DNA of 64,000 nt from Mucilaginibacter galii (GTDB lineage Bacteria; Bacteroidota; Bacteroidia; Sphingobacteriales; Sphingobacteriaceae), in NCBI RefSeq assembly GCF_014635825.1, contig NZ_BMDO01000001.1:62001-126000 (forward strand), given 5' to 3'. The translations under genes and the position numbers were made by a program. Below, in pieces: positions 51,934 through 61,078 of this stretch. The notes under the pieces are model-generated. The model did no database searches. It saw nothing but the letters and a program-made list of their open reading frames with translations, and was not told the origin of the DNA. Each line of letters begins with the position of its first letter. Position 1 is the first letter of the stretch.

Positions 51934-53328
51934 ATGCAAAGCTACCAGGAATTTCTGGACCTGAGCGTGGGTTTCCCGCAGGAGGGTTTCGAGATCATAG
52001 ATGACGAATTATATTTTCACGACCTGAACCTTATGGAGATGATCGAGACTTATGGTACCCCTTTGCGGTTTACCTATGTGCCTCTGATCTCTAAAAAGAT
52101 ACAGCAAGCTAAGCTGATGTTTCAACAGGCAATTATCAAGAACAATTACCGTGGTAGTTATAAGTATTGCTATTGCACCAAAAGTTCTCACTTTAAACAT
52201 GTGGTTGAAGAAGCGCTGAAGAATGATATCCACCTGGAAACTTCGTCGGCCTTTGATATGCCCATGATTGATGCACTGGAGAAAAAAGGGGTCATTAGTA
52301 AAGACATTACTGTAATTTGTAATGGCTTTAAAACCTACCAGTACAAGCAGTACATTGTTGATATGCTGCACGACGGGTTTCAGAACATCATCCCCGTACT
52401 TGACAATAAAGAAGAGTTTAACATTTACGACGACGAAATTGAACTGGACACCCCTTGTAACCTGGGTATCCGCATAGCTTCAGAAGAGCAACCCGATTCG
52501 CAGTTCTACACTTCGCGCTTGGGCATCCGTATGGAGGATGTGATAGACCTGTACTATAACAAGATCGAGAAGAATCCAAACTTCCGCGTAAAGTTGCTGC
52601 ACTTCTTCATTAATTCGGGTATCTCAGATACGCCGTATTACTGGAACGAATTGGAGCGTTACGTTACTCTATATTGCAAATTCAAAAAGATTAACCCAGA
52701 ACTGGATACCTTGGATATTGGCGGTGGTATGCCGTTTAAAGATTCGCTGGTGTTCGATTTTGACTATGAGTACATGATCAACGAGATCGTAAGCCGTATC
52801 AAGGAAATCTGTGCGGAGCACGATGTAGTGGAGCCTGATATTATTACCGAGTTTGGTAAATATACCTGCGCCGAAGCTTCTGGTATTTTATACAAAGTAT
52901 TGGGCCGCAAGCAGCAAAACGACCGCGAAAAATGGCTGATGCTGGATGGATCATTTATTACCAACCTGCCCGATGTTTGGGCTTTGAACCAGAAATACAT
53001 CCTGTTACCTATTAACAACTGGGATTCTGAATACGAGCGTGTGAACTTAGGGGGTATAACCTGCGATGGTCAGGACTATTACAACCAAGAGGCACACATG
53101 AATAGCGTGTATATGCCTAAAACCCGTAAGGTGCAATACCTGGGCTTTTTCCATACCGGTGCTTACCAGGAGGTACTGAGCGGTTACGGAGGTATACATC
53201 ACTGCCTGCTGCCATCACCCAAACACGTGCTGGTACGCCGCAATCGCGATGAAACATTTAACTTCGAGGTGTTTGGCGAAGAGCAAAACAGTAAACAAGT
53301 TCTAAAAATATTAGGTTACACTGCCTAA
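51934..53328 (+). CDS. speA: Arginine decarboxylase (PLP-dependent, alanine-racemase fold)
   Basis: 464 residues. Converts arginine to agmatine, first step of polyamine synthesis. Barrel start with PLP-lysine region YKYCYCTKSSHFKHVVEEAL, glycine-rich PLP-phosphate loop DTLDIGGGMPFKDS, and the C-terminal domain DGQDYYNQEAH and FFHTGAYQEVLSGYGG containing the active-site Cys/Asp region. Shorter than E. coli SpeA, as usual in Bacteroidota. Substrate assignment is by family. Confidence 0.85.
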   Translation: MQSYQEFLDLSVGFPQEGFEIIDDELYFHDLNLMEMIETYGTPLRFTYVPLISKKIQQAKLMFQQAIIKNNYRGSYKYCYCTKSSHFKHVVEEALKNDIHLETSSAFDMPMIDALEKKGVISKDITVICNGFKTYQYKQYIVDMLHDGFQNIIPVLDNKEEFNIYDDEIELDTPCNLGIRIASEEQPDSQFYTSRLGIRMEDVIDLYYNKIEKNPNFRVKLLHFFINSGISDTPYYWNELERYVTLYCKFKKINPELDTLDIGGGMPFKDSLVFDFDYEYMINEIVSRIKEICAEHDVVEPDIITEFGKYTCAEASGILYKVLGRKQQNDREKWLMLDGSFITNLPDVWALNQKYILLPINNWDSEYERVNLGGITCDGQDYYNQEAHMNSVYMPKTRKVQYLGFFHTGAYQEVLSGYGGIHHCLLPSPKHVLVRRNRDETFNFEVFGEEQNSKQVLKILGYTA

Positions 53329-53338
53329 AAGCAAAACG

Positions 53339-53356
53339 GCCCTCTTTAACGAGGGC
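53339..53356 (+). terminator. Terminator of speA
   Basis: GCCCTC / GAGGGC stem with a TTTAAC loop and a following TTTTTTGTTTT run. Confidence 0.85.
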
Positions 53357-53403
53357 TTTTTTGTTTTACCTTAGCCTGCAAGCAACCTACGCCACCATAT
53401 TGC

Positions 53404-54258
53404 ATGAAAGATATTCCTATTCATAAACTGGCAGACAGGGCAAACACTGGTTTAGTAATAAAGTATGCCGGTGAAGATGGGGAAATGTCGCAAAAGTTTA
53501 ATGCACTGGGTGCACACCGCGACGATCATTATATTTTCTTCCTGATGGAAAAAGGGACTTGTAATATGATGGTCGATTTTACGGAGATTGTTATTGATGC
53601 CCATTCGTTATTTTACATATCGCCCGGCCAGGTTCATCATAGTTTGGGCACTACTAACCCACAAGGCTGGTTTATAGCGGTAGAAACTTCGCTGGTGCCG
53701 CAGGAGTTCAGGCTGGTATTCGAGAATCAGTTGCTATTGCAGCAGCCGTATCAATTGAACATCGAAAAGTTGGCTCATTGCTGCTCGTTGATCAAGCTTT
53801 TGCATCATCATTTTGCGAATAATACCGATAGTGCTTTCTATGTTGATATCCTACGGTCGTTACTTAACAGTTTTATTGCTACTGTAGCCTGTGGTTACGT
53901 AAGCATGGATAAGCCGGGCCAAAAGCATACCCGCCCCGCACAAATTGCACACGACTTCAAACAACTCATTGGCAAGCACTATAAAACAGAAAAGAGTCCG
54001 TCTGCTTATGCATCCATGCTCAATATTTCCGAATCTTACCTTAACGAGGCGTTGAAGAAAGTAACCGGCTTTTCGGTATCGTATTGGATTACCCATGAGG
54101 TTATGCTGGAAGCCCGGCGCTTGCTGTATTACAGCGAGGCAACTGCCAAGCAGGTAGCCCATGAGTTAGGTTACGATGATCATACTTATTTCTCAAGATT
54201 GTTTAAGAACAATACAGGGAGTACTCCTTTAGCATTTCGCAGCACTTACCGCAAATAA
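53404..54258 (+). CDS. AraC-family transcriptional regulator
   Basis: 284 residues. N-terminal cupin-like ligand domain (HYIFFLMEKGTCNMMVDF) and a C-terminal pair of helix-turn-helix motifs (YASMLNISESYLNEALKKVT and ATAKQVAHELGYDDHTYFSR). It is directly upstream of the siderophore-interacting gene and probably controls it, but no site was identified. Confidence 0.92.
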   Translation: MKDIPIHKLADRANTGLVIKYAGEDGEMSQKFNALGAHRDDHYIFFLMEKGTCNMMVDFTEIVIDAHSLFYISPGQVHHSLGTTNPQGWFIAVETSLVPQEFRLVFENQLLLQQPYQLNIEKLAHCCSLIKLLHHHFANNTDSAFYVDILRSLLNSFIATVACGYVSMDKPGQKHTRPAQIAHDFKQLIGKHYKTEKSPSAYASMLNISESYLNEALKKVTGFSVSYWITHEVMLEARRLLYYSEATAKQVAHELGYDDHTYFSRLFKNNTGSTPLAFRSTYRK

Positions 54259-54335
54259 TCCAATCTCTACCCTATCGCATCCATTTCATAGCTAACGTAT
54301 TGCTACTTTCTTTGCATTGATAAATCATCACTGCC

Positions 54336-55046
54336 ATGAGTAATTTTACATTTCAATTCAAAAAAAAAGCTGCCGAATTTTTAGATACCCGCATTTCAAA
54401 AACAGGCCGTGTGCTTGAGGTCAGAAAGTGGGAACCATCTACTCTTATAGAAATTGACCTGCACCTCCCTCAAACCTCAATGGACGATTGGAACGAGGTA
54501 CCCTACATGAAATGCAAGGTAGCCGACCTTACCTACCGCGACTATACCCCATCGGGTTGGGACGCTGAGACACAAACTTGTACCTTGTACATTGATGCCG
54601 GACACAATGGCCCTGGAAGCCTTTGGGCGCAGCAATTAACTAAAGGCGATAACGTAACTTACATAGGCACCAACAGCACACGCCAGGCACCAACGCCAAC
54701 AGCATCAGTAATTTGCCTGGGCGATGAAAGCAGCCTGGGCCACTTGTTAGCTATGCAACAGCTTACCATGCCGCAAACGCGGTTTACAGGCGCTGTAGTT
54801 ATAGGTAACGAACAAAACAGGAATTTATTTAAAGAATACTTTAAGTCGCCGTTGCAACCCATTCCACGTTCAGATATTTACGGTCACCATGGCCTTACCG
54901 AGTGGCTGCTACAACAAACGTTTGCCTTGCAAAATACCTTCTTTTATATTGTGGGTAACAGCACTATGGTTGCCGAATTGCGGAAACTTTTAAGGAAACA
55001 AGGCTACAGTAAAAACCAAATGCAATGCCACGGCTTTTGGAATTAA
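54336..55046 (+). CDS. Siderophore-interacting protein (FAD-dependent ferric reductase family)
   Basis: 236 residues. FAD-binding motif RDYTPS at 68-73, the C-terminal SIP domain with NNP-type core (VIGNEQNRNLFKEYF), HGLTEW and VGNSTMVAEL. Reduces ferric siderophores in the cytoplasm to release iron. Paired with the AraC gene. Confidence 0.92.
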   Translation: MSNFTFQFKKKAAEFLDTRISKTGRVLEVRKWEPSTLIEIDLHLPQTSMDDWNEVPYMKCKVADLTYRDYTPSGWDAETQTCTLYIDAGHNGPGSLWAQQLTKGDNVTYIGTNSTRQAPTPTASVICLGDESSLGHLLAMQQLTMPQTRFTGAVVIGNEQNRNLFKEYFKSPLQPIPRSDIYGHHGLTEWLLQQTFALQNTFFYIVGNSTMVAELRKLLRKQGYSKNQMQCHGFWN

Positions 55047-55084
55047 CTATACAGCATTTTATAATTCATATACGCTAAAACCAG

Positions 55085-55119
55085 CAATCCTTTAAGTTTA
55101 AGCATAACGTAAAGGATTG
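55085..55119. terminator. Terminator-like hairpin between the SIP and E2 genes
   Basis: 10-bp stem CAATCCTTTA / TAAAGGATTG extended by outer TAAAAC/GTTTTA pairing; located between convergent genes, so it could serve both. Confidence 0.65.
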
Positions 55120-55182
55120 TTAGTTTTAAAATAGTTGGCTGATAAATCAGGTACAGGTGTTTTAAACACCTGTGCAAGCGTC

Positions 55183-56517
55183 TTACACCTCGCGGTTCAA
55201 ATCCCAGTTTTCCAGGTAATCGGCCACACGCTTCACAAATGATCCGCCCAAAGAACCATCAACCACACGGTGATCGTATGATAATGACAGGTACATCATA
55301 TGACGAATGGCAATTACATCGCCTGTAGGCGTTTCCAACACAGCAGGTTTCTTCTTGATAGTACCTATAGCTAAAATAGCTACCTGTGGCTGGTTAATGA
55401 TAGGTGTACCCATAATATTGCCGAACATACCAATGTTGGTTACGGTAAAAGTGCCGTCGGCAGCATCATCGGGTTTTAGTTTATTGTTGCGGGCACGGCC
55501 GGCTAAATCGTTCACGGCTTTTACCAAACCAACGAGGTTCAGCGTATCGGCACGGCGAATAACCGGCACTATTAAATTGCCGTTAGGCAGAGCCGTAGCC
55601 ATACCTATGTTAATATCTTTCTTCTTAATAATTTGCGTACCGTTAACCGATACATTGATCATCGGAAAATCGGCAATGGCTTTAGCCACGGCCTCTATAA
55701 ATATAGGCGTAAAGGTGATCTTTTCTCCTTCTTTACCCTCGAACTTGCTTTTTACCTTTTCGCGCCAGTAAACCAGGTTAGTTACATCAGCTTCTACAAA
55801 CGATGTTACGTGTGCCGAGGTATGCGTGCTCATTACCATATGGTCGGAAATCAAACGGCGCATACGGTCCATCTCAATAATTTCATCACCACCTGATAGA
55901 GAGCGGGGTGCGGAGTACTGAGTTGCGGGGTGCAGGGTTTGAGATTGCGGGGTAGCTGCAGGTGCTGGGTGCTGAGGCTGCATACCATTGCGGTTAGCTA
56001 AATAACCTAGCATATCATCCTTAGTTACCCGGCCTTCGGCACCGGTGCCGGGTATGGCATCCAGTTCGGCCTGGTTGATGCCTTCCTGGTTGGCTATGTT
56101 ACGCACCAGCGGCGAGTAAAAACGAACCGTGCTTGATTGTACTACAGGTTTGGCAACAGGAGTTTCCGCTTTTGGCAGCTGATCTAACCCCGGTAAATCA
56201 ACAGGTGTTTCGGGCTCAGGTACGTGCTCCAGATCCATAACAGGCTCTTGCACTACTACGGGCTCCTCTTCTGCCTCGTTGGTTTCAATGATAGCAATAG
56301 GGCTACCAACCTGTACCACCTCATCTTTTTTAAATAACTGCTCCACCAGCACACCGCTAACCGGCGATGGTACATCAGAGTCTACCTTATCAGTGGCAAT
56401 TTCTACTACCGCATCGTCAGCATCGATCTTATCACCCGGGTTTTTAAGCCAGCTGATCACTGTTGCTTCCGCAACACTTTCGCCCATTTTAGGTAGCAGC
56501 AGTTGGTATTTAGCCAT
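55183..56517 (-). CDS. 2-oxo acid dehydrogenase E2 component (dihydrolipoamide acyltransferase)
   Basis: 444 residues from the ATG at 56517 (MAKYQLLLPKMGES), supported by a TAATTTTG box at 56542-56549; an earlier start lies upstream of it. Lipoyl domain with Lys44 (EIATDKVDSDV), E3-binding domain (VRNIANQEGINQAELDAIPG), and the catalytic domain ending YDHRVVDGSLGGSF (His-Asp motif). Probably branched-chain or pyruvate type. Residues about 180-206 of the linker are encoded by a low-complexity DNA repeat like that at 4868-5121. No E1/E3 genes are next to it. Confidence 0.9.
   Translation of the reverse strand: MAKYQLLLPKMGESVAEATVISWLKNPGDKIDADDAVVEIATDKVDSDVPSPVSGVLVEQLFKKDEVVQVGSPIAIIETNEAEEEPVVVQEPVMDLEHVPEPETPVDLPGLDQLPKAETPVAKPVVQSSTVRFYSPLVRNIANQEGINQAELDAIPGTGAEGRVTKDDMLGYLANRNGMQPQHPAPAATPQSQTLHPATQYSAPRSLSGGDEIIEMDRMRRLISDHMVMSTHTSAHVTSFVEADVTNLVYWREKVKSKFEGKEGEKITFTPIFIEAVAKAIADFPMINVSVNGTQIIKKKDINIGMATALPNGNLIVPVIRRADTLNLVGLVKAVNDLAGRARNNKLKPDDAADGTFTVTNIGMFGNIMGTPIINQPQVAILAIGTIKKKPAVLETPTGDVIAIRHMMYLSLSYDHRVVDGSLGGSFVKRVADYLENWDLNREV
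55899..55980. repeat. Low-complexity repeat inside the E2 linker
   Basis: The DNA (GAGCGGGGTGCGGAGTAC..., GGGGTGCAGGGTTTGAG...) is of the same GGGGTGCGGAG type as 4868-5121; on the coding strand it gives a proline/alanine/glutamine-rich linker (about residues 180-206). Confidence 0.6.
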
Positions 56518-56541
56518 ATCGAATATATACAGTTGAAGCCC

Positions 56542-56549
56542 CAAAATTA
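56542..56549 (-). promoter_or_regulatory. -7 promoter box (TAATTTTG) of the E2 gene
   Basis: Perfect TAnnTTTG, giving a leader of about 20 nt to the ATG at 56517. Confidence 0.55.
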
Positions 56550-56740
56550 CTTATTTATCTGCAAGAAGTATTCATATTCGGTAAAAGTGTTGGCGTTAAT
56601 TGTTAGCGTGGTAATTGTTGGTTGTACGGCGGTTAAAAAGATTGAGGCAGGAGAAATAGAACTGGTGAGAGCCTTCAAATTCTCTTGCAATGTCAACACT
56701 TTGAGAACCCCTTTCCATTCGCGTGGAAACGCTTCGAGAA

Positions 56741-56772
56741 ACCCCTCCCTGCCCTCCCTAAGGAGGGAATTT
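56741..56772. repeat. CCCCTCC-type palindrome (third copy of the family)
   Basis: ACCCCTCCCTG followed by stem CCCTCC / GGAGGG with loop CTAA. Same layout as the ends of the DUF559 unit, with paired changes in stem and loop. Confidence 0.7.
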
Positions 56773-57079
56773 TAAGGCCTATTAAAAGGAGTAGCATTTT
56801 TCGGCAACCCTGCAGATATTTTTTTAAAAAAAAGCGCGGGAATGCCAGCGCACCCGGCCGGGAGTTGGCCTTGAGGGCAAAGGCAGGGATTGTGCTGGCT
56901 TGGCCTTTTTGCTTCTTTTGTGGCTAAGACAAAAGAAGTAGCCTCTCGCGGCGATGAGCGAGACGAAGGTTGTTCATCAGCACTAACCAGAGTTTAAAAC
57001 GCAGAGATCTTACCGCTCGAACAGGATTTCTCACTATCGTTCGAAATGACAGCGATAGATTTATAATAAACAAGAAACA

Positions 57080-58321
57080 CTACTCAGCAGAAATTAACGT
57101 ATTCAACATCCCAAGCGCAGTAATAGCCGAACGTTCAATATTCTGCTGGCGCTTATTACCAAAAGTAAATTTCTTAACCACCATTTTACCTTTCCCTGCT
57201 ACCCCTATCCAAACTGTACCCACAGGTTTGTCATCAGTACCACCACCCGGGCCGGCAATACCGGTTATGGCAATGGCATAGGTCGACTTGAAATTCAGTA
57301 ATGCACCCTGTACCATTTCGGTAGCGGTTTCTTCGCTCACGGCGCCGTATTTCGTCAAGGTATCATGGGCAACACTCAGCATACTTTCTTTTAAACTGTA
57401 AGCGTAAGATACCGCCCCACCCAAAAATACTGCGGATGAGCCCGCATGTTGCGTAAACAAATGTGCCAGGTAACCACCTGTACAGCTCTCCGCTAACGAC
57501 AACGTTTCGCCGCTTTGCTCCAGCTTGTTCATAATGGCTTTCTCGAGGGCAATATCTTCTTCAGCAGCGATGATGCTGCCCAGGCGCTGGGTTAATTGCG
57601 TGGCAAATTCATCGATCTCTGCTTGTAACGTAGTTTCATCATCAGCATAGCCACTCAGGCGCAGGCGTACCTGACCTAATTTAGGAAGATAAGCTAACTT
57701 GATGTAAGGAGGTAAACTATCTTCAATATCGGCTATCCGCTCGGCTAAGAATGATTCGCCCTCTCCTACCGTAAGCAATGTTTTATGGATGATAACGGGA
57801 AGCTTAAACGTAGCTTTCAGCTTAGGAATTACCTGCTGCTCTACCATATACATCATCTCGTGCGGTACGCCGGGCATAGATACATAAATCTTTCCCTCAT
57901 GGTTAAACCACATGCCGGGCGCTGTACCGTTTTGGTTATTGAGCACTTCGCAGTTGGCAGGTACCTGGGCCTGCTGGCGGTTAACCTCCAGCAGCGGGCG
58001 GTTGTACTTGGCAAAAATACGGGTTACGTTATCCAACGCTTCCTGGTTTTCAACAAAGCCAACGCCAAAGTAATCGGCCAGGGTTTTCTTGGTAATATCG
58101 TCTTTGGTGGGGCCCAGTCCGCCGGTTATCAGGATAATATCGGCACGTTGTTTAGCTTCGGCCAGGGCTTTTAAAATATGCTCGCGGTCGTCGCTAACCG
58201 ACGATATTTGCTTAATGCGTATCCCGATGGCGTTAAGTTCGCGGGCCATCCAGGCCGAATTGGTATCTACGATCTGGCCAATGAGGATCTCATCGCCAAT
58301 GGTTATAATTTCTGCCAACAT
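57080..58321 (-). CDS. cinA: CinA family nicotinamide-nucleotide amidase / competence-damage protein
   Basis: 413 residues. N-terminal MoaB/molybdopterin-binding-like domain (IITIGDEILIGQIVDTNSAW, ITGGLGPTKDD) with ADP-ribose pyrophosphatase-type activity in the family, and the C-terminal PncC-type NMN deamidase domain (LAESCTGGYLAHLFT, ITGIAGPGGGTDDKPVGTVW). Its ATG overlaps the lptD stop by 1 bp. Confidence 0.95.
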   Translation of the reverse strand: MLAEIITIGDEILIGQIVDTNSAWMARELNAIGIRIKQISSVSDDREHILKALAEAKQRADIILITGGLGPTKDDITKKTLADYFGVGFVENQEALDNVTRIFAKYNRPLLEVNRQQAQVPANCEVLNNQNGTAPGMWFNHEGKIYVSMPGVPHEMMYMVEQQVIPKLKATFKLPVIIHKTLLTVGEGESFLAERIADIEDSLPPYIKLAYLPKLGQVRLRLSGYADDETTLQAEIDEFATQLTQRLGSIIAAEEDIALEKAIMNKLEQSGETLSLAESCTGGYLAHLFTQHAGSSAVFLGGAVSYAYSLKESMLSVAHDTLTKYGAVSEETATEMVQGALLNFKSTYAIAITGIAGPGGGTDDKPVGTVWIGVAGKGKMVVKKFTFGNKRQQNIERSAITALGMLNTLISAE

Positions 58322-61026
58322 TAATTGTTATAATAATCTTTCCGCTTAGATAGTTTCAGATCCTGCAAAATTGATGCTTTTACCCGCAAATCAACACTGA
58401 AAGACTTGTAGATACCGAATGGCGTCCACTGAAATGAAAGATCCCAGCAGTGCAGATCGCGGTAGATAGAAAACTGCGTAATACCCAGCTTTGCCGCCTT
58501 CACATCATAATTGGTGGTGTACTGTACCTTCCATTTAGGCGATATGTTAACATCGCCGCTGGCGCTTACCGTACTGGAAGTAGTTTTGCTGGTAATAACG
58601 TTATTATAGTTGAAGTTAAAGTTAACGCTTAAGTTGTAAGGCACGTTAAAATCAACATACTGGTTAGGATCGTTATTAATGAGACTCAGCCTGTCGTACT
58701 GGTTAGGCGTCATGTTTCCCAATGTATTTTGGGTCGACGGCGTTTTCTTGCTGGTCATAGAGTTTAAGCTAAAACTCATGGAGAACGACATGTTGGTTAA
58801 CGTTGGGAACGCATATTGGTCTAACCGGCGTGCGTATCTTACCAGTGTTCCGTTGCTGATAGAGTCGCGCAGCTGCGCTTTGTAAGGGTCGAGCGTTCCA
58901 TTCAAACTAAGAGAAACTTTTTGGTTAAAAATAGCTGAGTGGGCGTTGAACCCTACGGGCGACAAACGGAACGAATCGACCGCGAAGTTGTAAGCCGTGC
59001 TGAAACTCAAACCCTGTAAAATGCTGACCTTACGTGGCGCTCCGGAGGTATCAGTGCTGCGGGCTTTCATTTTAGCTTCAATGGTATTATCAACCGATAA
59101 ACTTATACCGGCAAACTTACCGCGGCTTGGTCCGCCATAAACCGAACTTTCAAAAATAGAGTAATAGGTTGATGATACGGGGTAAGGCGGCACGGCATCA
59201 CTCACAGCACGGCGGTAATAGCCATAGCCCGGTGCACCAAAATCGGGGCGGTAATTAAAGCTTACGTTAGGTGTCATTACGTGGCGTATAGCCATTAAGT
59301 TTCCTTTTTTAAAGGTTAACTGGTTATACACCTTGGTAGAAAAGCCGCCGTTCAATGAATATTCGCCGGCGCGGGTAAAGCCTTGCACCGTATCTACAAT
59401 AGGAATTTCGCCCGAGCTGATGGTACCGCGTGGATACCGTTTGCGGATGCTTTGAAAATACCAACGCTCGGTATAGTTGGCACTGGTATTAAACTGGAAG
59501 AATTTAAACACGTTCAAATTTAACCCGATAGGAATATTGTGCTGAAACCCGTTCTGTAAACGCCTGGTCAATGTTTCTTTGGAAAACAACTGCGACTCGG
59601 GCACATCATTTATTTTATTAGTACCTTGTAAGGTATAACTTACGGTTAAACGCTGATACCATTTTTGCTCTCCTACCCTGTCTTTAGAATCGAAAGGACT
59701 AATGGAGGTCATGTTAAAGTTAAAGGTAGGCAACTCTAAAGAAACCGTTTTGCGCGTAATATCCTGGCTATGCCCCAGGTTTGCCGTGAAACTGAATGGC
59801 GTACCCGCCCAGTTGCGGCTGTACGAGATACTCGAACGCAGGTTATTTTGGGTAAGTTGCTGTATATTATAACCCGTGGTGGCCGGATTATTGGCATAAA
59901 ACGACGAAGTAGCGGCGTTTACCGAGGCGCTGAACGTACTACCCGGGTGTGCATTGGCGTCTTGCGAATGCGACCACTGAATGTTAAAATCTTTGGTAAA
60001 AGGATCGCCCGATACGCCGTAATTGTGCGAACCAAAGTTGAGGGCCAGCGTACCCTGGTAGGTGTAGCGCTTCAAATAACGCGCCGTGGTACCAATTTCA
60101 AATGAGCCTTTGGAGTACACCGTAGCCATGGTGGTTAAATCGAGATAATCGCTGAAGGCTTTGTAATAACCAAAATTACGCAGGAAGAAACCCAGGCGGC
60201 TATCCTCACCAAACGAAGGCAAAATCACACCTGATGCACGGCTGTCGGGCTTGGGGAAAAACCCGAAAGGTATGGCCAGCGGCAGTGGTACCCCGGCAAT
60301 TTCTAAATAAGCGGGGCCGGAGATAATGCGGTTCTTTTCACCTATACCCTTGGTAATCACAATACCAAAGTGGGTATCGGGGTACGGAAGCGAACAGGTA
60401 CTAAATAAGATGTTATGGTAGGCAACCTCGGTTTCGTTCAGCTTTTTGGCCTCGCCACCGGTAATAAAATTGCCCTCCTGCTCGGTTGAGGTATTGTAAG
60501 ATAGCGCCCGCTTGGTTTTATAATCGTACAAAATAGAGTCGGCCGTTAAGGGAGCGTCATCTTTATTTTTGGCAATGGGGCGGTTGCTATAGCGGCGTGT
60601 TTTAGGATCTATACGGCCGCTGGCAAAAATGAGGTGGTTCTTTTCATCTATCCTTATATAGTCGGCATCCAGCGAAAAATCTTCGTAAGTTACCCGGGCA
60701 TTACCAAAAAGGTAGGTAATTTTCTTATCAGCATCAGTATAAGTAGAATCATCGGCAACAGCTTTTACTTCCGATTGTAAACCTCCGGCATTTTTTTTAG
60801 TCGTATCTGTGCGGGTTACTTTTTTGGTAGTATCGGCAGTGGCACCTTTTTTAGTTGCCGTGTTACGTTGTGTACGTCTTAGCAATCTCCTATCTTTAAC
60901 CGAATCGAGTTTGATAAGAGTATCGGCCGCCTGCAATGGCTTTACGTAGCTGCGCTTGTTTGCAAAAGCTATAGCGCTAACTATTAAAACCAAGGCAAAT
61001 AGAAAAAAGAACCTGATAAATTTCAA
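58321..61026 (-). CDS. lptD: LptD-like LPS-assembly outer membrane protein
   Basis: 901 residues from a TTG start. Signal segment (FIRFFFLFALVLIVSAIAFA), a basic low-complexity region, an OstA-like beta-taco domain (about 90-230; LFGNARVTYEDFSLDADYIR), and a very long C-terminal barrel with IAGVPLPLAIPFGFFPKPDS. Exports LPS to the outer leaflet in the family. Divergent from the amidase gene; followed by cinA with a TAATG overlap. Confidence 0.9.
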   Translation of the reverse strand: MKFIRFFFLFALVLIVSAIAFANKRSYVKPLQAADTLIKLDSVKDRRLLRRTQRNTATKKGATADTTKKVTRTDTTKKNAGGLQSEVKAVADDSTYTDADKKITYLFGNARVTYEDFSLDADYIRIDEKNHLIFASGRIDPKTRRYSNRPIAKNKDDAPLTADSILYDYKTKRALSYNTSTEQEGNFITGGEAKKLNETEVAYHNILFSTCSLPYPDTHFGIVITKGIGEKNRIISGPAYLEIAGVPLPLAIPFGFFPKPDSRASGVILPSFGEDSRLGFFLRNFGYYKAFSDYLDLTTMATVYSKGSFEIGTTARYLKRYTYQGTLALNFGSHNYGVSGDPFTKDFNIQWSHSQDANAHPGSTFSASVNAATSSFYANNPATTGYNIQQLTQNNLRSSISYSRNWAGTPFSFTANLGHSQDITRKTVSLELPTFNFNMTSISPFDSKDRVGEQKWYQRLTVSYTLQGTNKINDVPESQLFSKETLTRRLQNGFQHNIPIGLNLNVFKFFQFNTSANYTERWYFQSIRKRYPRGTISSGEIPIVDTVQGFTRAGEYSLNGGFSTKVYNQLTFKKGNLMAIRHVMTPNVSFNYRPDFGAPGYGYYRRAVSDAVPPYPVSSTYYSIFESSVYGGPSRGKFAGISLSVDNTIEAKMKARSTDTSGAPRKVSILQGLSFSTAYNFAVDSFRLSPVGFNAHSAIFNQKVSLSLNGTLDPYKAQLRDSISNGTLVRYARRLDQYAFPTLTNMSFSMSFSLNSMTSKKTPSTQNTLGNMTPNQYDRLSLINNDPNQYVDFNVPYNLSVNFNFNYNNVITSKTTSSTVSASGDVNISPKWKVQYTTNYDVKAAKLGITQFSIYRDLHCWDLSFQWTPFGIYKSFSVDLRVKASILQDLKLSKRKDYYNN

Positions 61027-61042
61027 AATTGAATATGAATAG

Positions 61043-61050
61043 TATTTTTG
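61043..61050 (+). promoter_or_regulatory. -7 promoter box (TATTTTTG) of the amidase gene
   Basis: Perfect TAnnTTTG, about 28 bp before the ATG at 61079. Confidence 0.55.
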
Positions 61051-61078
61051 CAGATATAGTTAACGGCGTTCAAAAATA

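Larger units (their letters stand above)
56518..57079. other. Intergenic region with palindromes and a structured repeat
   Basis: No gene seen: the short frames here are repeat products. Contains a CCCTCC/GGAGGG hairpin (loop CTAA) at 56741-56772, a structured repeat at 56842-56960 with the hairpin CTTCTTTTGT/ACAAAAGAAG (56912-56938), and one arm of the TTCGA-type REP at 57017-57051. Confidence 0.65.

Noticed and set aside
56503..56927. Two short plus-strand frames (90 and 80 residues)
   Set aside because: They read through palindromes and a structured repeat and lack any protein-like pattern.
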